From Chlorops oryzae (lineage: Eukaryota > Arthropoda > Insecta > Diptera > Chloropidae), in assembly GCA_020466095.1 (NCBI GenBank), contig CM035806.1:164433379-164497378 (forward strand): 64,000 nucleotides of DNA, read 5' to 3'. This document shows positions 25,125 through 35,574 of this stretch, piece by piece. The translations under genes were made by a program, and so were the position numbers. How positions within the stretch are numbered: position 1 is the stretch's first letter; every line of letters starts with the position of its first letter. The notes beneath the pieces are model-generated. The model was not told where the DNA came from. It saw nothing but the letters and a program-made list of their open reading frames with translations, and ran no database searches.

Positions 25125-25424
25125 GTAAGTTCGAAACAACATTCCATTTTTTTTTTTTTTTTTGGTTATTTTTTTTTGCATGTTTTTATATATGTATGTA
25201 CATACCCTCAGGATGCAGTTAGCATTTTTAAAAAATTCGGACAGTAAACTCATTCGAAATACTCCCAGCGGCGAAAATGCTGCCTACAGAAGCGATGAAA
25301 CGTAACACATTTTGTAGGCCCATGGGCGGTAATGCATACGACCTCATATATACCATTCTAGTATACTTTTTTTTCGAGCATGACCGTTTTGTAGAGCGAA
25401 CGCCTACCACCACCACATAAAGTA

Positions 25425-25560
25425 AGCTATTGGTAGGCGGGTCGCTTACAACCTCGTATACTTTGTAAGCTATTGGCAGGCAGCTCGCCTACAATCTTGT
25501 ATACTTTGTAAGCTATTAATATTAAGGCCGCTTACAGTCTCATATACTTTGTAGGCGGTA
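25425..25560 (+). repeat. 43-bp minisatellite
   Basis: Three and a half copies of a unit starting GTAAGCTATTGG and ending TCGTATACTTT. Similarity extends weakly to 25300. Confidence 0.8.
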
Positions 25561-25825
25561 GGCAAACGAGATTAAAACAGCTGTCAAAATGTTCAAACGA
25601 TTTAATGATAACTGTCTATTGATTTGGTTTACTGAACTGCGTACTGAGGGATAAAGTCGAAATACTCTATTATGAATTTCAAGGTACCATTAATAAAATC
25701 CGGTATAGAGAGAATTTGTTATATGGACAGTTAAAGAATGGTTTTAGAGTTATTTTAGTTTGAACCATTCGACTGAATTTTTCTTCTTGAAAAAAAGAAT
25801 TTCAATATAAGTATTTAGAGAATTG

Positions 25826-25900
25826 GCCGACGACCTCTGTGGCGTAGTTGGTTGAGATGCCAACTAACGAAGCGAGAGGCTCTGGGTTCAACGCTTTTTC
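25826..25900 (+). repeat. tRNA-like module 4
   Basis: Box A (TGGCGTAGTTGG) is followed by a weak box B (GGTTCAACGC). It shares GAGATGCCAACT and GCGAGAGGCT with module 5, so both belong to one dispersed family. Confidence 0.5.
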
Positions 25901-26053
25901 CATTTTAATAAAAGATCCCAATTTATATTCGACAGTAAGAAAACTGCGGCAAAATTATTTCTCAGCAGTTCTCAATCCTTTTATGAGACGAAACAGCAGC
26001 AAAGAATATGTATCCTTTTTATTTTGTTCAAAATGTTCATTCTCACCATACAT

Positions 26054-26207
26054 CAGGGGCGGACTGGGCCACCGGGAAATCGGGCAAATGCCCGGTGGGG
26101 CCCCCAGTGCGCTGTGCTTTTTAGTTGTTAGGATTTTTGTTTTCTTAGGTGTCGGGGACGCATTTTTCAAACGCCCGGTTGGCCCTTTGACCCCCAGCCC
26201 GCCCCTG
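26054..26207. mobile_element. hAT-type MITE (154 bp)
   Basis: The ends CAGGGGCGGACTGGGCC and CAGCCCGCCCCTG are flanked by ccatacat and ccgtacat, an 8-bp duplication with one mismatch. Confidence 0.88.
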
Positions 26208-26841
26208 CCGTACATAAGTACATAAATGTATAGAGACTTAATGTTCGTAGCAACATTGTTGCCGCATTTGAAGTGAGAGAGCTGCAAATATAAGCATTTT
26301 AAGCTTTTTTGATTTAACGGCAAAAGCTTTGTCTTTTTTTTAAGTATTTAAGTTTTATTGAATAACACTAGTGTACAAAGTTATGGCCAGTGGGTTTTAT
26401 GATTGCTTAGTCTTTGAAGGTATTTAGAGCTATAGTTTCGTATCATATCAATAATGTTGGGAATTTTTAAATCATTATCAATGGTTCTATTGCTCACAAA
26501 CCATAGAGCTTAGTTCAGATTTTGGACCCAACAGCCAGAGCTGTGAAAAGCAAAATATAAATCCTTAAAAATTATATATAATTTGTTTAAATCGATACCC
26601 AAGTTTCTGATTACAGACAATTAAAATGGCAGGAAAATTTATTTTTTTAGCGTTTTTTTTCCCTCAATTTCCTGAATTTCATTCCGATTTTGGAGTACTA
26701 AAAAAAATGCCTCTGCCCGTGCAATTTAAATCACAAATTTTGTTAACCAGTGTTGTGTGCACGTGTGTTTTTGCAAAAAGAAATTTTCCATTTTCGCAAT
26801 GTTTATTTGATGGAATCTATCAGGTTTATTCATTTCAGCAG

Positions 26842-27140
26842 ATGGAACGATGGGACGTCAAGTGAAATCTCAAGATCCGAATGTTGCAGCTGGCACAGCT
26901 GGTATGGTGGGCGTTGGTGGACCAAATGTTATGATATCGGGTGTAGGTACCGGAACGGCCGATATATGCACACAAAATCATGTTGGATCTCAGGTGGGAC
27001 TAGACGATAATTTGACGAGACAAAAGGACATCGATCTTTCGAAAAGCGAGGGCACTCAAGTTGGCGGACCATTGCAACAAACTGTAGGTACTTCGACCAA
27101 ATCGACCGGGACGCGCACAAAGGACTATTGTGATGATTTA
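26842..27140 (+). CDS. sif: SIF coding exon 6
   Basis: Encodes residues 256-355: DGTMGRQVKSQDPN, a Gly/Val-rich segment (GMVGVGGPNVMISGVGTG), TADICTQNHVGSQVG, and on to TRTKDYCDDL. The acceptor is the tandem CAGCAG at 26836-26841. Using the second AG gives DGTM; using the first (exon start 26839) would add one residue and give ADGTM. The donor is TTA then GTGAGT, phase 0. It is part of the linker, with no recognised domain. Confidence 0.9.
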
Positions 27141-27417
27141 GTGAGTAAAACTATCGCATGCATACATACATAAGTACTTACATTTGTAGTAGTTACCGCA
27201 TCGTGTAAGTGTATTGAAAAGGAATGTCCATTTTAGGGTCAATTCCCACCTTTAGTGATCAGCACATATCGGTATTATGTATCGAAAAAAGGTACCGAGT
27301 GTTTCGATATTTATCGACGTGCCGATAACTGCCATTACTAGATGTTTCGGTCTGATATAGTTTTTTGTTTTTGTTTTTTTTAATAAATTTGGCTATATTG
27401 GTTTCGCCAGAAGTTCT

Positions 27418-27880
27418 GGGCTTAACTTAACTTTACTTCAATTGACTTAACTTAACTTAACTTTTTTTTTTTTTTCCGCGGGTGGGGCATGTGGAATCCT
27501 CATGGACCACTCAAACATCGTCACTGAACTGGTGTGCGGACTCCTACGGCTAAACTACCTATACTACCTTACTTACTAACAATAAACTTAACTTTACGTC
27601 AATCAACTTAACTTAACTTAACGTCAATCAACTAAACTTAACTTAACTTCACTAAACTTAGCTTAACTTAACTTAGCTTAACTTAACTTAACTCAACTTA
27701 ACTTACCTTAACTTATACTGAACTTAACTTAACTTACTTACTAACTTAACTTAACTTAACTTAAATACTAACTTTAACTTAACTTAACTTAACTTTACTA
27801 AACTTAACTAACCTTTACTAACTTACTTTACTAAACTTTACTAAAATTCACTAAACTTTACTAAACTTAACTTAAGTTTT
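27418..27880 (+). repeat. degenerate (TTAAC)n array
   Basis: Long tract of CTTAA/TTAAC pentamers, interrupted at 27460-27590 by a poly(T) and unique sequence. Confidence 0.9.
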
Positions 27881-27950
27881 TTTAAGAAATTCGTTCGTTT
27901 TCGTTAAGTAATTCTAACAATTTTACTGGAACATACATATGATCGATCTG

Positions 27951-28110
27951 ATTAAGTTAAGTAACATTAAGTTAAGTTATGTTATGTAACGTTAAGTTAC
28001 TTTAAATTAAGTTAAATTACGTCAAGTTAAGTCAAGTCAAGTTAAGTTAAGTAATGTTGAGTTATGTTAGTAATGTTATGTTAAGTTACGTTACCTTAAA
28101 TTAGGGTATG
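27951..28110 (-). repeat. inverted (GTTAA)n array
   Basis: The complement of the preceding array (GTTAAGTTAAGTAACGTTAAG pattern) follows after about 70 bases, so the pair forms a large imperfect inverted repeat. Confidence 0.88.
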
Positions 28111-28337
28111 TTAGGTAATTTGTTCGTGCTAAAAGGAACACTAATGTATGTGCATAAAAAAATGTACGGTGGACCCCTGGCATCAATTTGGGAAAATGTC
28201 GAAATTTCGAAAATTCTCTAGCGTCTTGAAATTCTGTTATAGAATGGATTCAATTGTGCACATTTGCGAAAAAGATAAATCTGATATTGGAAGAAATTTT
28301 ACGATACCAAAACTTAAGCTTTCCATTGTGTAGCTTA

Positions 28338-29859
28338 GGCCCGATATTACAGTGTAAACTTAAGTTAAGGAAGCTTGAAGACTTAAGAACACCTTAAGTG
28401 TCAAGCGGTTTAATTTTTATCCAAAACTCACGAAATTTGTTTTCGGCAGGCAACATTTGAAAAAACCATGTGCATCAAGTTAGCTTGCACTTTTTCGAAT
28501 TTCCCAAAAAAAAATATTGTGCTGTAATGTGCCCAGTTTGTGCTATCATGTGCCGTTTCGAAAAAAAAAAGATTCCTCAAAGGATGCCATTTTTATGAGG
28601 ATGTCGTTTTTTTGGTGTCAATTTGTACCAATTTTTGATAGTTTTTGGTAAAATGTACCAACAGATTTGTTTCTTACGTAATAATTTTTTAAATATAAAA
28701 TGTAAGGTAACTTACCCAAATAAGGCAAGCTAACGGTTTTTGTCACAGAGGTGAAAATTGGTTAAACTTAGAGAGAGTTTGGATCTTAATCCCTTTTATT
28801 TAACCTTTTCTTTATCCGAAGATATAAAAAAAAAAGTTCAAAAAAGTGTTTAAAAGTATTCATTTGAGACATTTTAGAAATTGTCCTTCTTTTGCCATAT
28901 TAGGAACCCCATGTCAAAATAAGGCCTAATAAATAAGACCACAAATTCTTTGTGTTTTTTTATACATGCTAGGCAAAAGACAAAATGTATTATATTGAAA
29001 AAAAAATATCACAATTTCATATGGCTCATGCTATTACATATACGCACATGCTTGCGTTAATTTTGCAATTTTTTTCCAAATTGAATGTAGCACTCTTGGC
29101 AGATACGTCGAAAAAAAGGACCTCCTCATAGAAACGGGTTCCGTTGAGGAATTTTTTTTTTCGAAACGGCACATGATAGCACAAACTGGGCACACTGCAG
29201 CACAATACTTTTTTTTCGGGAAATTCGAAAAAGTGCAAGCTAACTTGACACGAAAAAAAGGACCTCCTCATAAAAATGGCATCCCTTGAGGAATTTTTTT
29301 TTCGAAACGGCACATGATAGCACAAACTGGGCACATTACAGCACAATATTTTTTTTTGGGAAATTCGAAAAAGTGCAAGCTAACTTGACACGAAAAAAAG
29401 GACCTCCTCATAAAAATGGGTTCCATTGAGGAATTTTTTTTTTTCGCAACGGCACATGATAGCACAAACTGGGCACATTACAGCACAATACTTTTTTTCG
29501 GGAAATTCGAAAAAGTGCAAGCTAACTTGACACGAAAAAAAGGACCTCCTCATAAAAATGGCATCCCTTGAGGAATTTTTTTTTTTCGAAACGGCACATG
29601 ATAGCACAAACTGGGCACATTACAGCACAATATGTTTTTTTGGTAAATTCGAAAAAGTGCAAGCTAACTTGATGCACATGAAAAAACCTATATTTTTTGT
29701 TTATACTTTTTTTTTAAATTCGTTAAATTTGTGAAATTCCTTCATTAAACTAATTTCGAAAACTTATTTAAGGAGCACTTAAAATTTGTACTGTTAAAAT
29801 GCTTTACAGCTTTTCTTAAGTGCAAAGGAGACCTTAAGTATGCACTGTATTATCGGGCC
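28338..29859. mobile_element. PIF/Harbinger-like TIR element (1.5 kb)
   Basis: The ends GGCCCGATATTACAGTG and CACTGTATTATCGGGCC are inverted, with TTA duplicated on both sides. Longer TIR similarity runs into CTTAAG. Inside are a 141-bp tandem repeat and a reverse copy of the same unit at 28480-28610. No transposase is present. The TTA duplication and GGC ends suggest PIF/Harbinger. Confidence 0.8.
29110..29670 (+). repeat. 141-bp tandem repeat, four copies
   Basis: GGACCTCCTCATA recurs at 29118, 29260, 29400 and 29542. Each unit contains CGGCACATGATAGCACAAAC and a poly(T). On the minus strand each unit gives the same open peptide (FFSCQVSLHFFEFP...), an effect of duplication. Confidence 0.93.
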
Positions 29860-29882
29860 TTAGTTTACTAAATTTGACATTA

Positions 29883-29941
29883 TTATTATTAGATATGGGG
29901 GCTCTGTGCGCACCGTGACCCATAATGGATCTATTGTGCTA
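29883..29941 (-). repeat. dispersed repeat, partner of 17915-17972
   Basis: It contains GGGGGCTCTGTGCGCACCG and CCATAATGGATCTATTGTG, the reverse complement of the intron 3 block. Confidence 0.75.
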
Positions 29942-30267
29942 TATTATGTGCTATATAAATTTGACATATGTACATTATGAAAAGTGTAGGTTGTACTTCA
30001 TATAATATATATCATTGGATCTATAACTTTCCTTGATTACAATGTACTTTTGTGTTAAAAATTCTGGACTATAGCAGGTCCTAGGCAGCATTCTATAATC
30101 CGGAAAAATTCGATAGTTCGACACTATCCTGAAACTTTTGTCGAATTACCAGGGGGTCTACTGTATACAGTATAATTGTAGCTCAACAAGTCTTAACTGA
30201 ACGTAGTTTAACAATAATCCTGAGAGAAGCATAGAGGAGAATTTAGCTTCACGTGAGAGGGTAAGAG

Positions 30268-30451
30268 TAGGTTATGGGTTTTCTAGGACAAGGGAAATCC
30301 TCCGCTATCTCATTAAAAAGGTCTATTTTAAAGAAAACAGGGCTGTTTATGGAACAGATCTGAATTCTTATTATTATTGTTGAACATATAGCGGAGGATT
30401 TTTCAGCGGCTTTGCGGCGGATTTCCCTTGACCCAGAAACCCCATAACCTA
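30268..30451. mobile_element. short TIR element (184 bp)
   Basis: The ends TAGGTTATGGGTTTTCT and AGAAACCCCATAACCTA extend as inverted repeats over about 34 bp, including AAGGGAAATCC. The target duplication is unclear. Confidence 0.68.
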
Positions 30452-30597
30452 GCTACTAACTTGACTTTAAAATCTTGTCCTGAAGATTCATTCCTTCATT
30501 CAAGTTAATTTGAAGCCCTTCTGCGTCAAATATTTCCTTTTCAATACGACTTGCGAAGCTTGCGACACCTGTCTCTTGGTGACAGTTCAATGCATTT

Positions 30598-30623
30598 CAT
30601 TTCATTTCATTTCATTTCATTTC
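30598..30623 (+). repeat. (TTTCA)n microsatellite
   Basis: Five pentamers about 95 bases before the exon 7 acceptor. Confidence 0.9.
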
Positions 30624-30718
30624 GATTCGATTGGTTTCAATCAATTCGTCGAGGCCGTTAGGTTGTGTTCCAATGCGATAATATTTAATTCCATTTATTG
30701 GATGCGTTGTCGTTGCAG

Positions 30719-31128
30719 GCACGCGATTCGCATTCGCACGAAATGCATCAGCACCAGCACAACATAATCAACAATAACACCAGACGCAAGACCAAGAGCA
30801 CCGAGGACATGAACGTCGATACGAGTACACTTAAGCGCATGTTAAAGCCGATGACTAGCACCGAAAGTCCCGTCACCTCGCCCGAGATGGGCCGTCGTCG
30901 GTACAACTATTACAACGCGAATGCCGTGAATACGCTCGGACCCCAACATACAATGCATCAGCACATCGGTGGTGGTGCTGGTGGTGGTGGTTTGAGTGGC
31001 ATGGGTGGTGGTGGTGGTGGCGGCGGCGGCGGCGGAATCGGAGTAGCCGGCATGCATCACATAATGAATAACAACAATACGATAGGTCGTTCCACGGCAA
31101 GTCAGTCGTCACGATTCTCGGGATCGAG
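30719..31128 (+). CDS. sif: SIF coding exon 7: His/Asn/Gly-rich linker
   Basis: Encodes residues 356-492. It begins ARDSHSHEMHQHQHN, then NNNTRRKTKSTEDMNVDTS, TLKRMLKPMTSTESP, MGRRRYNYYNANAVNTLG, and a long Gly tract from GGT/GGC codons (30967-31037). It ends HHIMNNNNTIGRSTASQ, then FSGSR. The acceptor is TCGTTGCAG and the donor GAG then GTGAGT. It enters in phase 0 and leaves in phase 2, completing Arg492 with the next exon. No folded domain is expected. The serine-proline sites (ESPVTSPE) are candidate phosphorylation sites, by inference. Confidence 0.93.
30967..31037 (+). repeat. sif: coding (GGN)n poly-glycine tract
   Basis: GGT/GGC trinucleotide run encoding Gly repeats within exon 7, likely length-variable. 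Confidence 0.9.
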
Positions 31129-31282
31129 GTGAGTGGTGGACAACGTTCGAAATTCATCAAGTCCTTTTTCTGTGCGCGTGCTAAAAAGTGAATTGAAGAA
31201 CTTTCGGCTTTCGTTCTTGTTGTTCTTATTTTCTTTTCATAATGATGGCTATTAAAAGAATTTATTTATTCGTCGACGACAG
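31129..31282 (+). other. sif: sif intron 7
   Basis: A short 154-base intron, GTGAGT to GACGACAG. The downstream frame is open back to 31242, but conserved protein starts only at the acceptor. Confidence 0.9.
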
Positions 31283-31495
31283 GTCATCGCATGAAATCGG
31301 ACGCGGCTATCAGCCTCGCAATCTTTATCTTGAATTAGAACGGGAACGGAGCTGCATTGAAGGCTCTCCACCATCCGATAACGTTATGTTCGACAATCAA
31401 TGTTACGCGACAACACCTAGCTCCAGTAATGGCAACTCTGACCAGGATCAGTCATACGGACAACGTCCAGTCGGCGGAGCAGGCGCTGCAGGCAG

Positions 31496-31528
<33 letters not shown>

Positions 31529-31743
31529 GGGCGGTGTAGCCGGTGGCGGAGGCGGCGGTATGGGTCGCCATCAGCACCACCATCAGGCACCAAATGTGAC
31601 ACCCACACCGGGTAGTCCGACGTCACGTCTATTGCTGGAATATGAAATGCATTTGCGTAATACGCTAGCCAAAGGCATGGACGCCGAATCCTACAGCTTG
31701 CATACCTTCGAGGCACTACTCTCGCAAAGCATGGAAAATCTCG
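31283..31743 (+). CDS. sif: SIF coding exon 8
   Basis: Encodes residues 492-646: SSHEIGRGYQPRNLYLELER, RSCIEGSPPSDNVMFDNQCY, SSSNGNSDQDQSYGQRP, then a Gly tract (31493-31560), a His cluster, and PNVTPTPGSPTSRLLLEYEM, HLRNTLAKGMDAESYSLHTF, EALLSQSMENL. The last part looks helical and is highly conserved with Drosophila SIF. The acceptor is GACGACAG and the donor CTCG then GTAAGT, leaving in phase 1. Confidence 0.94.
31493..31560 (+). repeat. sif: coding (GGN)n poly-glycine tract, second
   Basis: GGC/GGT/GGG codons giving two Gly runs separated by Val-Ala. As I recall the Drosophila protein, this position is Gln/Pro/His-rich instead. Confidence 0.85.
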
Positions 31744-32540
31744 GTAAGTGACCGAAGCGAAGCGAATCGAATCGCAGTTAGGTAGTAGTTGTAGTTGTAG
31801 TTGTAGTTGCCGTAGTGACGAAACAAAAAACTTCAGTTTCAGTTATTATCTTATCGTTTTTCTTTTACTTTTGCTTTGTGTTTTGTTTTCATTTATTAAC
31901 AAGAAATAAGAATTTTAAATCCCCAAACAGCTTAGGGCATTACTTGATTTTCCAATTTTCCGTTTTGCTCAACAAGCTACTACAACGTTGAAGCTCATTA
32001 CCCGATTCCATCGACAATATGAACCGCATGCAATCACATGCACCGCTTTGAGCGATGAAGTCGAATGGATCGGAACGATGAGGAGGAGGGCAGCTTCGGG
32101 CTGAGCATTCTATTTATGCTCTCCACTAATACGATTAGCGTGACCGTTTCTCTTCCTCCCCTCCCAACGCCTTTCGCATTTTCTCCTTTCGAACTCTAAA
32201 GGGATTAAGCTTAAGCGCTTGGAACGAACGACCCAACGCGACGCGACGCGACGCACCGTGATGTGTCGTCCGATGAGACGATGAGAGTGGTAGCTAAGCT
32301 AAATAAGCTACGTTTAGTTAAGTTGATGGCGTGCGCTACTTTAAATGGCTTTCAAATTTAAGCTAATAAATTTGACCGATCGGGACTAATCCATCATCAC
32401 ACAGTTTCGAGCATAGAAGTAATCATTCGACTTCAGTTCAGTCAATCCCATGGAGGCAGTTAAATTCGGTCCATTGCAATCACAGGTTTTCGAAATTCTT
32501 TCGTTTTTTGCTCTGAAGCAGACCGCGTCAAATCCGAATT

Positions 32541-33431
32541 AAAACAAGTAAGGGTGTTATAGTCAGGCGAGCCTGACAATAAAATACCCGACACAGACTC
32601 ACATCTTCAAATAATTTTTAATATCAAGAGGTGTTTAAGGCCATTACGGGCCCCATATACCGACTTTTATTTAATTTCTTTATGAAAACCGCCCTTTTGC
32701 CACGCCCACTTTCCCCAATTTTTTTGTTTTCTAATCGGAGGCCTTAAAATACGTTCAAATTCTAAGTTTCAGTAAAATATCTCAAAAAAATCCGGTTTTG
32801 GGGCAGTTTTGAGATTTTTGTGACAGACCCTAGTACTGGAGGTACCCTTAATAATGGACCTATCAAACATTTTTGGAGAGGATGTTTATGGCTACAGAGG
32901 AAGCATAACTGCCAAATTTCGTTCAAGTCCCATTTGAAATTCGGGTGTAGGATGGCAATTTTCGAAAAATGCCCTTCGGCCACGCCCACTTTTCCAATTT
33001 TTTGAAATTGAATAAATTGACTTCAAATATGTTAAACTATCAAATTTCATCAAAATATCTTGAAAAAATTCGCTTTAAGAGCAGTTTTTGTGATTTTCGT
33101 AACAGACCCTAGTACTGGAGGAACCCCTAAAAATGGTCCGATCGGGTCCATTCTCGAACTTGTTCTTACTCATGTCCCTACGTGAGACACGCATACCAAA
33201 ATTTGTCAAGACTAGCTCAACTCCTTCGATAAGATAACTGTATACAAACAGACAGACTTAGTACAGTACGGACGGACATGTCTTAATCGAATCTCCATGG
33301 TGACGCTAATCATTTCTATATGATAATCATATTTTGTATAGTCTATCTCGACTGTGTTCCTGGGTGTTACATCGCATCAACCACAGTTTCAAACGCAATA
33401 TACCCTCGACACAGAGTGTGTCGGGTATAAT
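32541..33431 (+). mobile_element. mini-me-type element, family 1, near full length
   Basis: It starts AAAACAAGTAAGGGTGTTAT and ends ACACAGAGTGTGTCGGGTAT. Near the 3' end are a short GACAGAC/GGACGGAC (GTCY) run and a conserved core (CATGTCTTAATCGAATCTCC), then an AT-rich stretch and GTTCCTGGGTGTTACA, the layout known for mini-me retroposons. The body has an internal duplication: CCCTAGTACTGGAGG recurs at about 32828 and 33107. Confidence 0.82.
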
Positions 33432-33514
33432 TAATTATGAATATTTGTTTATTTTTTTTTAATCCTTTGTTTTTTTTTTTTTTTTTATTTTTTTTTTTTC
33501 GTTAGGTATTTGTT

Positions 33515-33600
33515 AGACGGCCCCTCCGTGGTGCAGTTGTTTGAGATATGCCAACTTACGATGCGAGAGGCTGTGGGTTCAACTCCCAAGCTGAAGTCGG
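33515..33600 (+). repeat. tRNA-like module 5
   Basis: Box A-like TGGTGCAGTTGT, then box B GGTTCAACTCC, then a poly(T) about 15 bases on. It is the same family as module 4 in intron 5. Confidence 0.55.
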
Positions 33601-33746
33601 TTTTTTTTTTTGTTTCTGTTTTTCTTTGTTTTTCCCATTATTTGTGATATCACAACGGGCCCATGTGAGGCCTAAATGTGTCACACTACCTAATGGGGGC
33701 CACCACACTAACCAATATTACTTTATAAGTGCCTATACTACGATAT

Positions 33747-34204
33747 GCCGTCAGTCCGAAATGAAGAGGTAAAGCCGACTCGGGCGTCCAAAACGTTTTT
33801 ATAATATTTTATGCAGTATTTTTGTTGTATCTTTTGTGCCAACATTGTGCCCCCATCGGCCCAGCGTCTAAATGTCACGCTACGCCACTGTATGAAATAA
33901 ATACTTGCACATTAGAAACAAATTCGCTACGATCTTTCAAAGTGCGAGAGAGACAACTTACTATATTCATGATTTAATACTGAATTCTTCAGAATATCCA
34001 AAATAAATTGTTATACTTCGAAGTCAGCATAATCTTTTTAGTTTGTTTCCAGAAATTAAAACACGGAAATCTGTTTTCGCAGTTTTGTTCGCGGAAAAAT
34101 TGTTGACATGTTGTTTTCTGGCAAAGGTCTTCATTACTTAACATCGCAATAAAGGCTCAACGGCCTATTAGTAAATTTGAAAGTAAGAAACGAGCTCATT
34201 CTTG
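33747..34204 (+). repeat. 455-bp tandem duplication, unit 1
   Basis: It starts GCCGTCAGTCCGAAATGAAG and ends AAGAAACGAGCTCATTCTT. It is collinear with unit 2, with scattered substitutions, and keeps the uninterrupted site AAAGTAAGAAACG. Confidence 0.85.
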
Positions 34205-34206
34205 AT

Positions 34207-35128
34207 AGCCGTCAGTAGCGAAATGAAGAGGGAAAGAGGCCTCGGGCACCAAACCATTTTTAAAAATTTTATGCAGGTATTTTTGTTGAGACCGGTTGTG
34301 CCTGCATTGTGCCCCCATCGGGCCCCAGGCGCCGAAATGTCACGCTACGCCACTGTATGCAATAAATACTTGCACATTAGAAGCCTATTCGCTACGATCT
34401 CGCAAAGTGCGAGAGAGACAATTATGTATATTCATGATTTAATACTGAAATTCTTCAAAATATCCCAAAAATAATTGTATACCTTCGAAGTCAGCAGCAA
34501 CGTCCTTGTTTGTTTCCAGAAATATGCCCCCCAAACAGCTGTTCTCGCATTTACTTCGCGTAAATTGTTGACATGTTCATTTCACTGGCGAAATTCTTCA
34601 TTAATTAACATCTCGGTAAAGGGCTCAACGCTGTTAAAGTAAATTGAAAGTAATAGGGCATTTACATATATGTTTTAGCGCTACTCGTTTAAGCTAAAAC
34701 GACTAAGTCAAAACGAGGTGTTTACATATGCGCATGTCGTTTTGTCATTTTGTGGTTAGCTTTTGTTTGTTCAACACGTGAAATATGAGTGAATATTGTA
34801 ATTTAGAAAAGAAGCGTTTATTGGGATTGCGTTCGTTTTCTACATTGGTTGTGGAAACAACCTCACAACTTTTAAATTAGAAATTTCAATGACCATATGT
34901 TTTCCATTTTTATAGTGATGACACTCAGATTTCGATTTTTTTATCAGTTATAAGCAGGATTTATCTTATTTAGCTACTTGTTTTAAATTAAAACAGGAAA
35001 GTTTCTCGTTTTAGTTTTATATGATAAAACGGGAAAAATCTAAGTTGTTTTAGTGGTAAAACGGGCAAAGTAGCTAAAACGCGAATAAAACGGCATATGT
35101 AAACGGCCTATAAGAAACGAGCTCATTC
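34207..35128 (+). repeat. 455-bp tandem duplication, unit 2 (interrupted)
   Basis: It starts AGCCGTCAGTAGCGAAATGA and is collinear with unit 1. It is split by the element at 34654-35110 just before the final AAGAAACGAGCTCATTCTT. Confidence 0.85.
34654..35110. mobile_element. Harbinger-like TIR element with TAA duplication
   Basis: The ends TAGGGCATTTACATAT and ATATGTAAACGGCCTA are inverted, with TAA on both flanks. Unit 1 of the surrounding duplication shows the empty site with a single TAA. The interior repeats TAAAACG/CGTTTTA. There is no coding frame. Confidence 0.85.
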
Positions 35129-35574
35129 TTTTGAAGAATGGAAATCAGAGTTGAAATTTCGATGAAAATGTATGGCTTAAATGCAACCCCGTGAGTCCGA
35201 TTACTTGTAATTATGCGTATGCGTTCAAGTAGCGAAAGTAAGCCAAAGTACTTCTTTGTTTTCTCTACATGTGTGTTTGGTATTTGAAACTTACTTGCTG
35301 CTATAGAGCGTAGAGCCCTTAAAAGCGAAAGTAAAGTAATTATGTACATCGAAGTAATTTTCGATTTTTTTTTTTTTTTTTGCATGAATTTTTTATGGGC
35401 AATTTATTTAACATACTGCATATCTCATTATAGGCTCTAAGGATTTATATCGTAATTTAATCGTGATCGTTTCCAACTAATGAAATCAAAATTATTTAAA
35501 AAGACACAAAAAATTAATGGATTATTTTGAATTCATTTATTTTAATTTTCTCTTATTAATTAAAAAAAAAAAAC

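Larger units (their letters stand above)
25125..26841 (+). other. sif: sif intron 5
   Basis: A 1.7 kb intron. It contains a 43-bp minisatellite, a tRNA-like module and a hAT-type MITE. The acceptor region ends TTTCAGCAG, a tandem acceptor. Confidence 0.85.
27141..30718 (+). other. sif: sif intron 6
   Basis: A 3.6 kb intron, GTGAGT to TCGTTGCAG. It is dominated by an inverted TTAAC/GTTAA pentanucleotide array and a Harbinger-like element with internal tandem repeats. A further TIR element lies at 30268-30451. Around 27253-27340 is a weak hAT-like pair of TAGTG/CATTACTA ends. Confidence 0.85.

Noticed and set aside
27253..27340. hAT-type MITE with TAGTG ends
   Set aside because: The ends pair only partly and the flanks show no 8-bp duplication.
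27418..28110. Telomeric repeat
   Set aside because: TTAAC/CTTAA is not the insect TTAGG repeat, Diptera lack telomerase repeats, and the array is internal and inverted.
29110..29670. CRISPR-like regular repeats
   Set aside because: The 141-bp units are whole tandem copies with no variable spacers, inside a TIR element of a fly genome.
31242..31751. Independent gene starting at the ATG at 31242
   Set aside because: The frame is SIF exon 8 read back into intron 7; the conserved protein begins at the acceptor at 31283.
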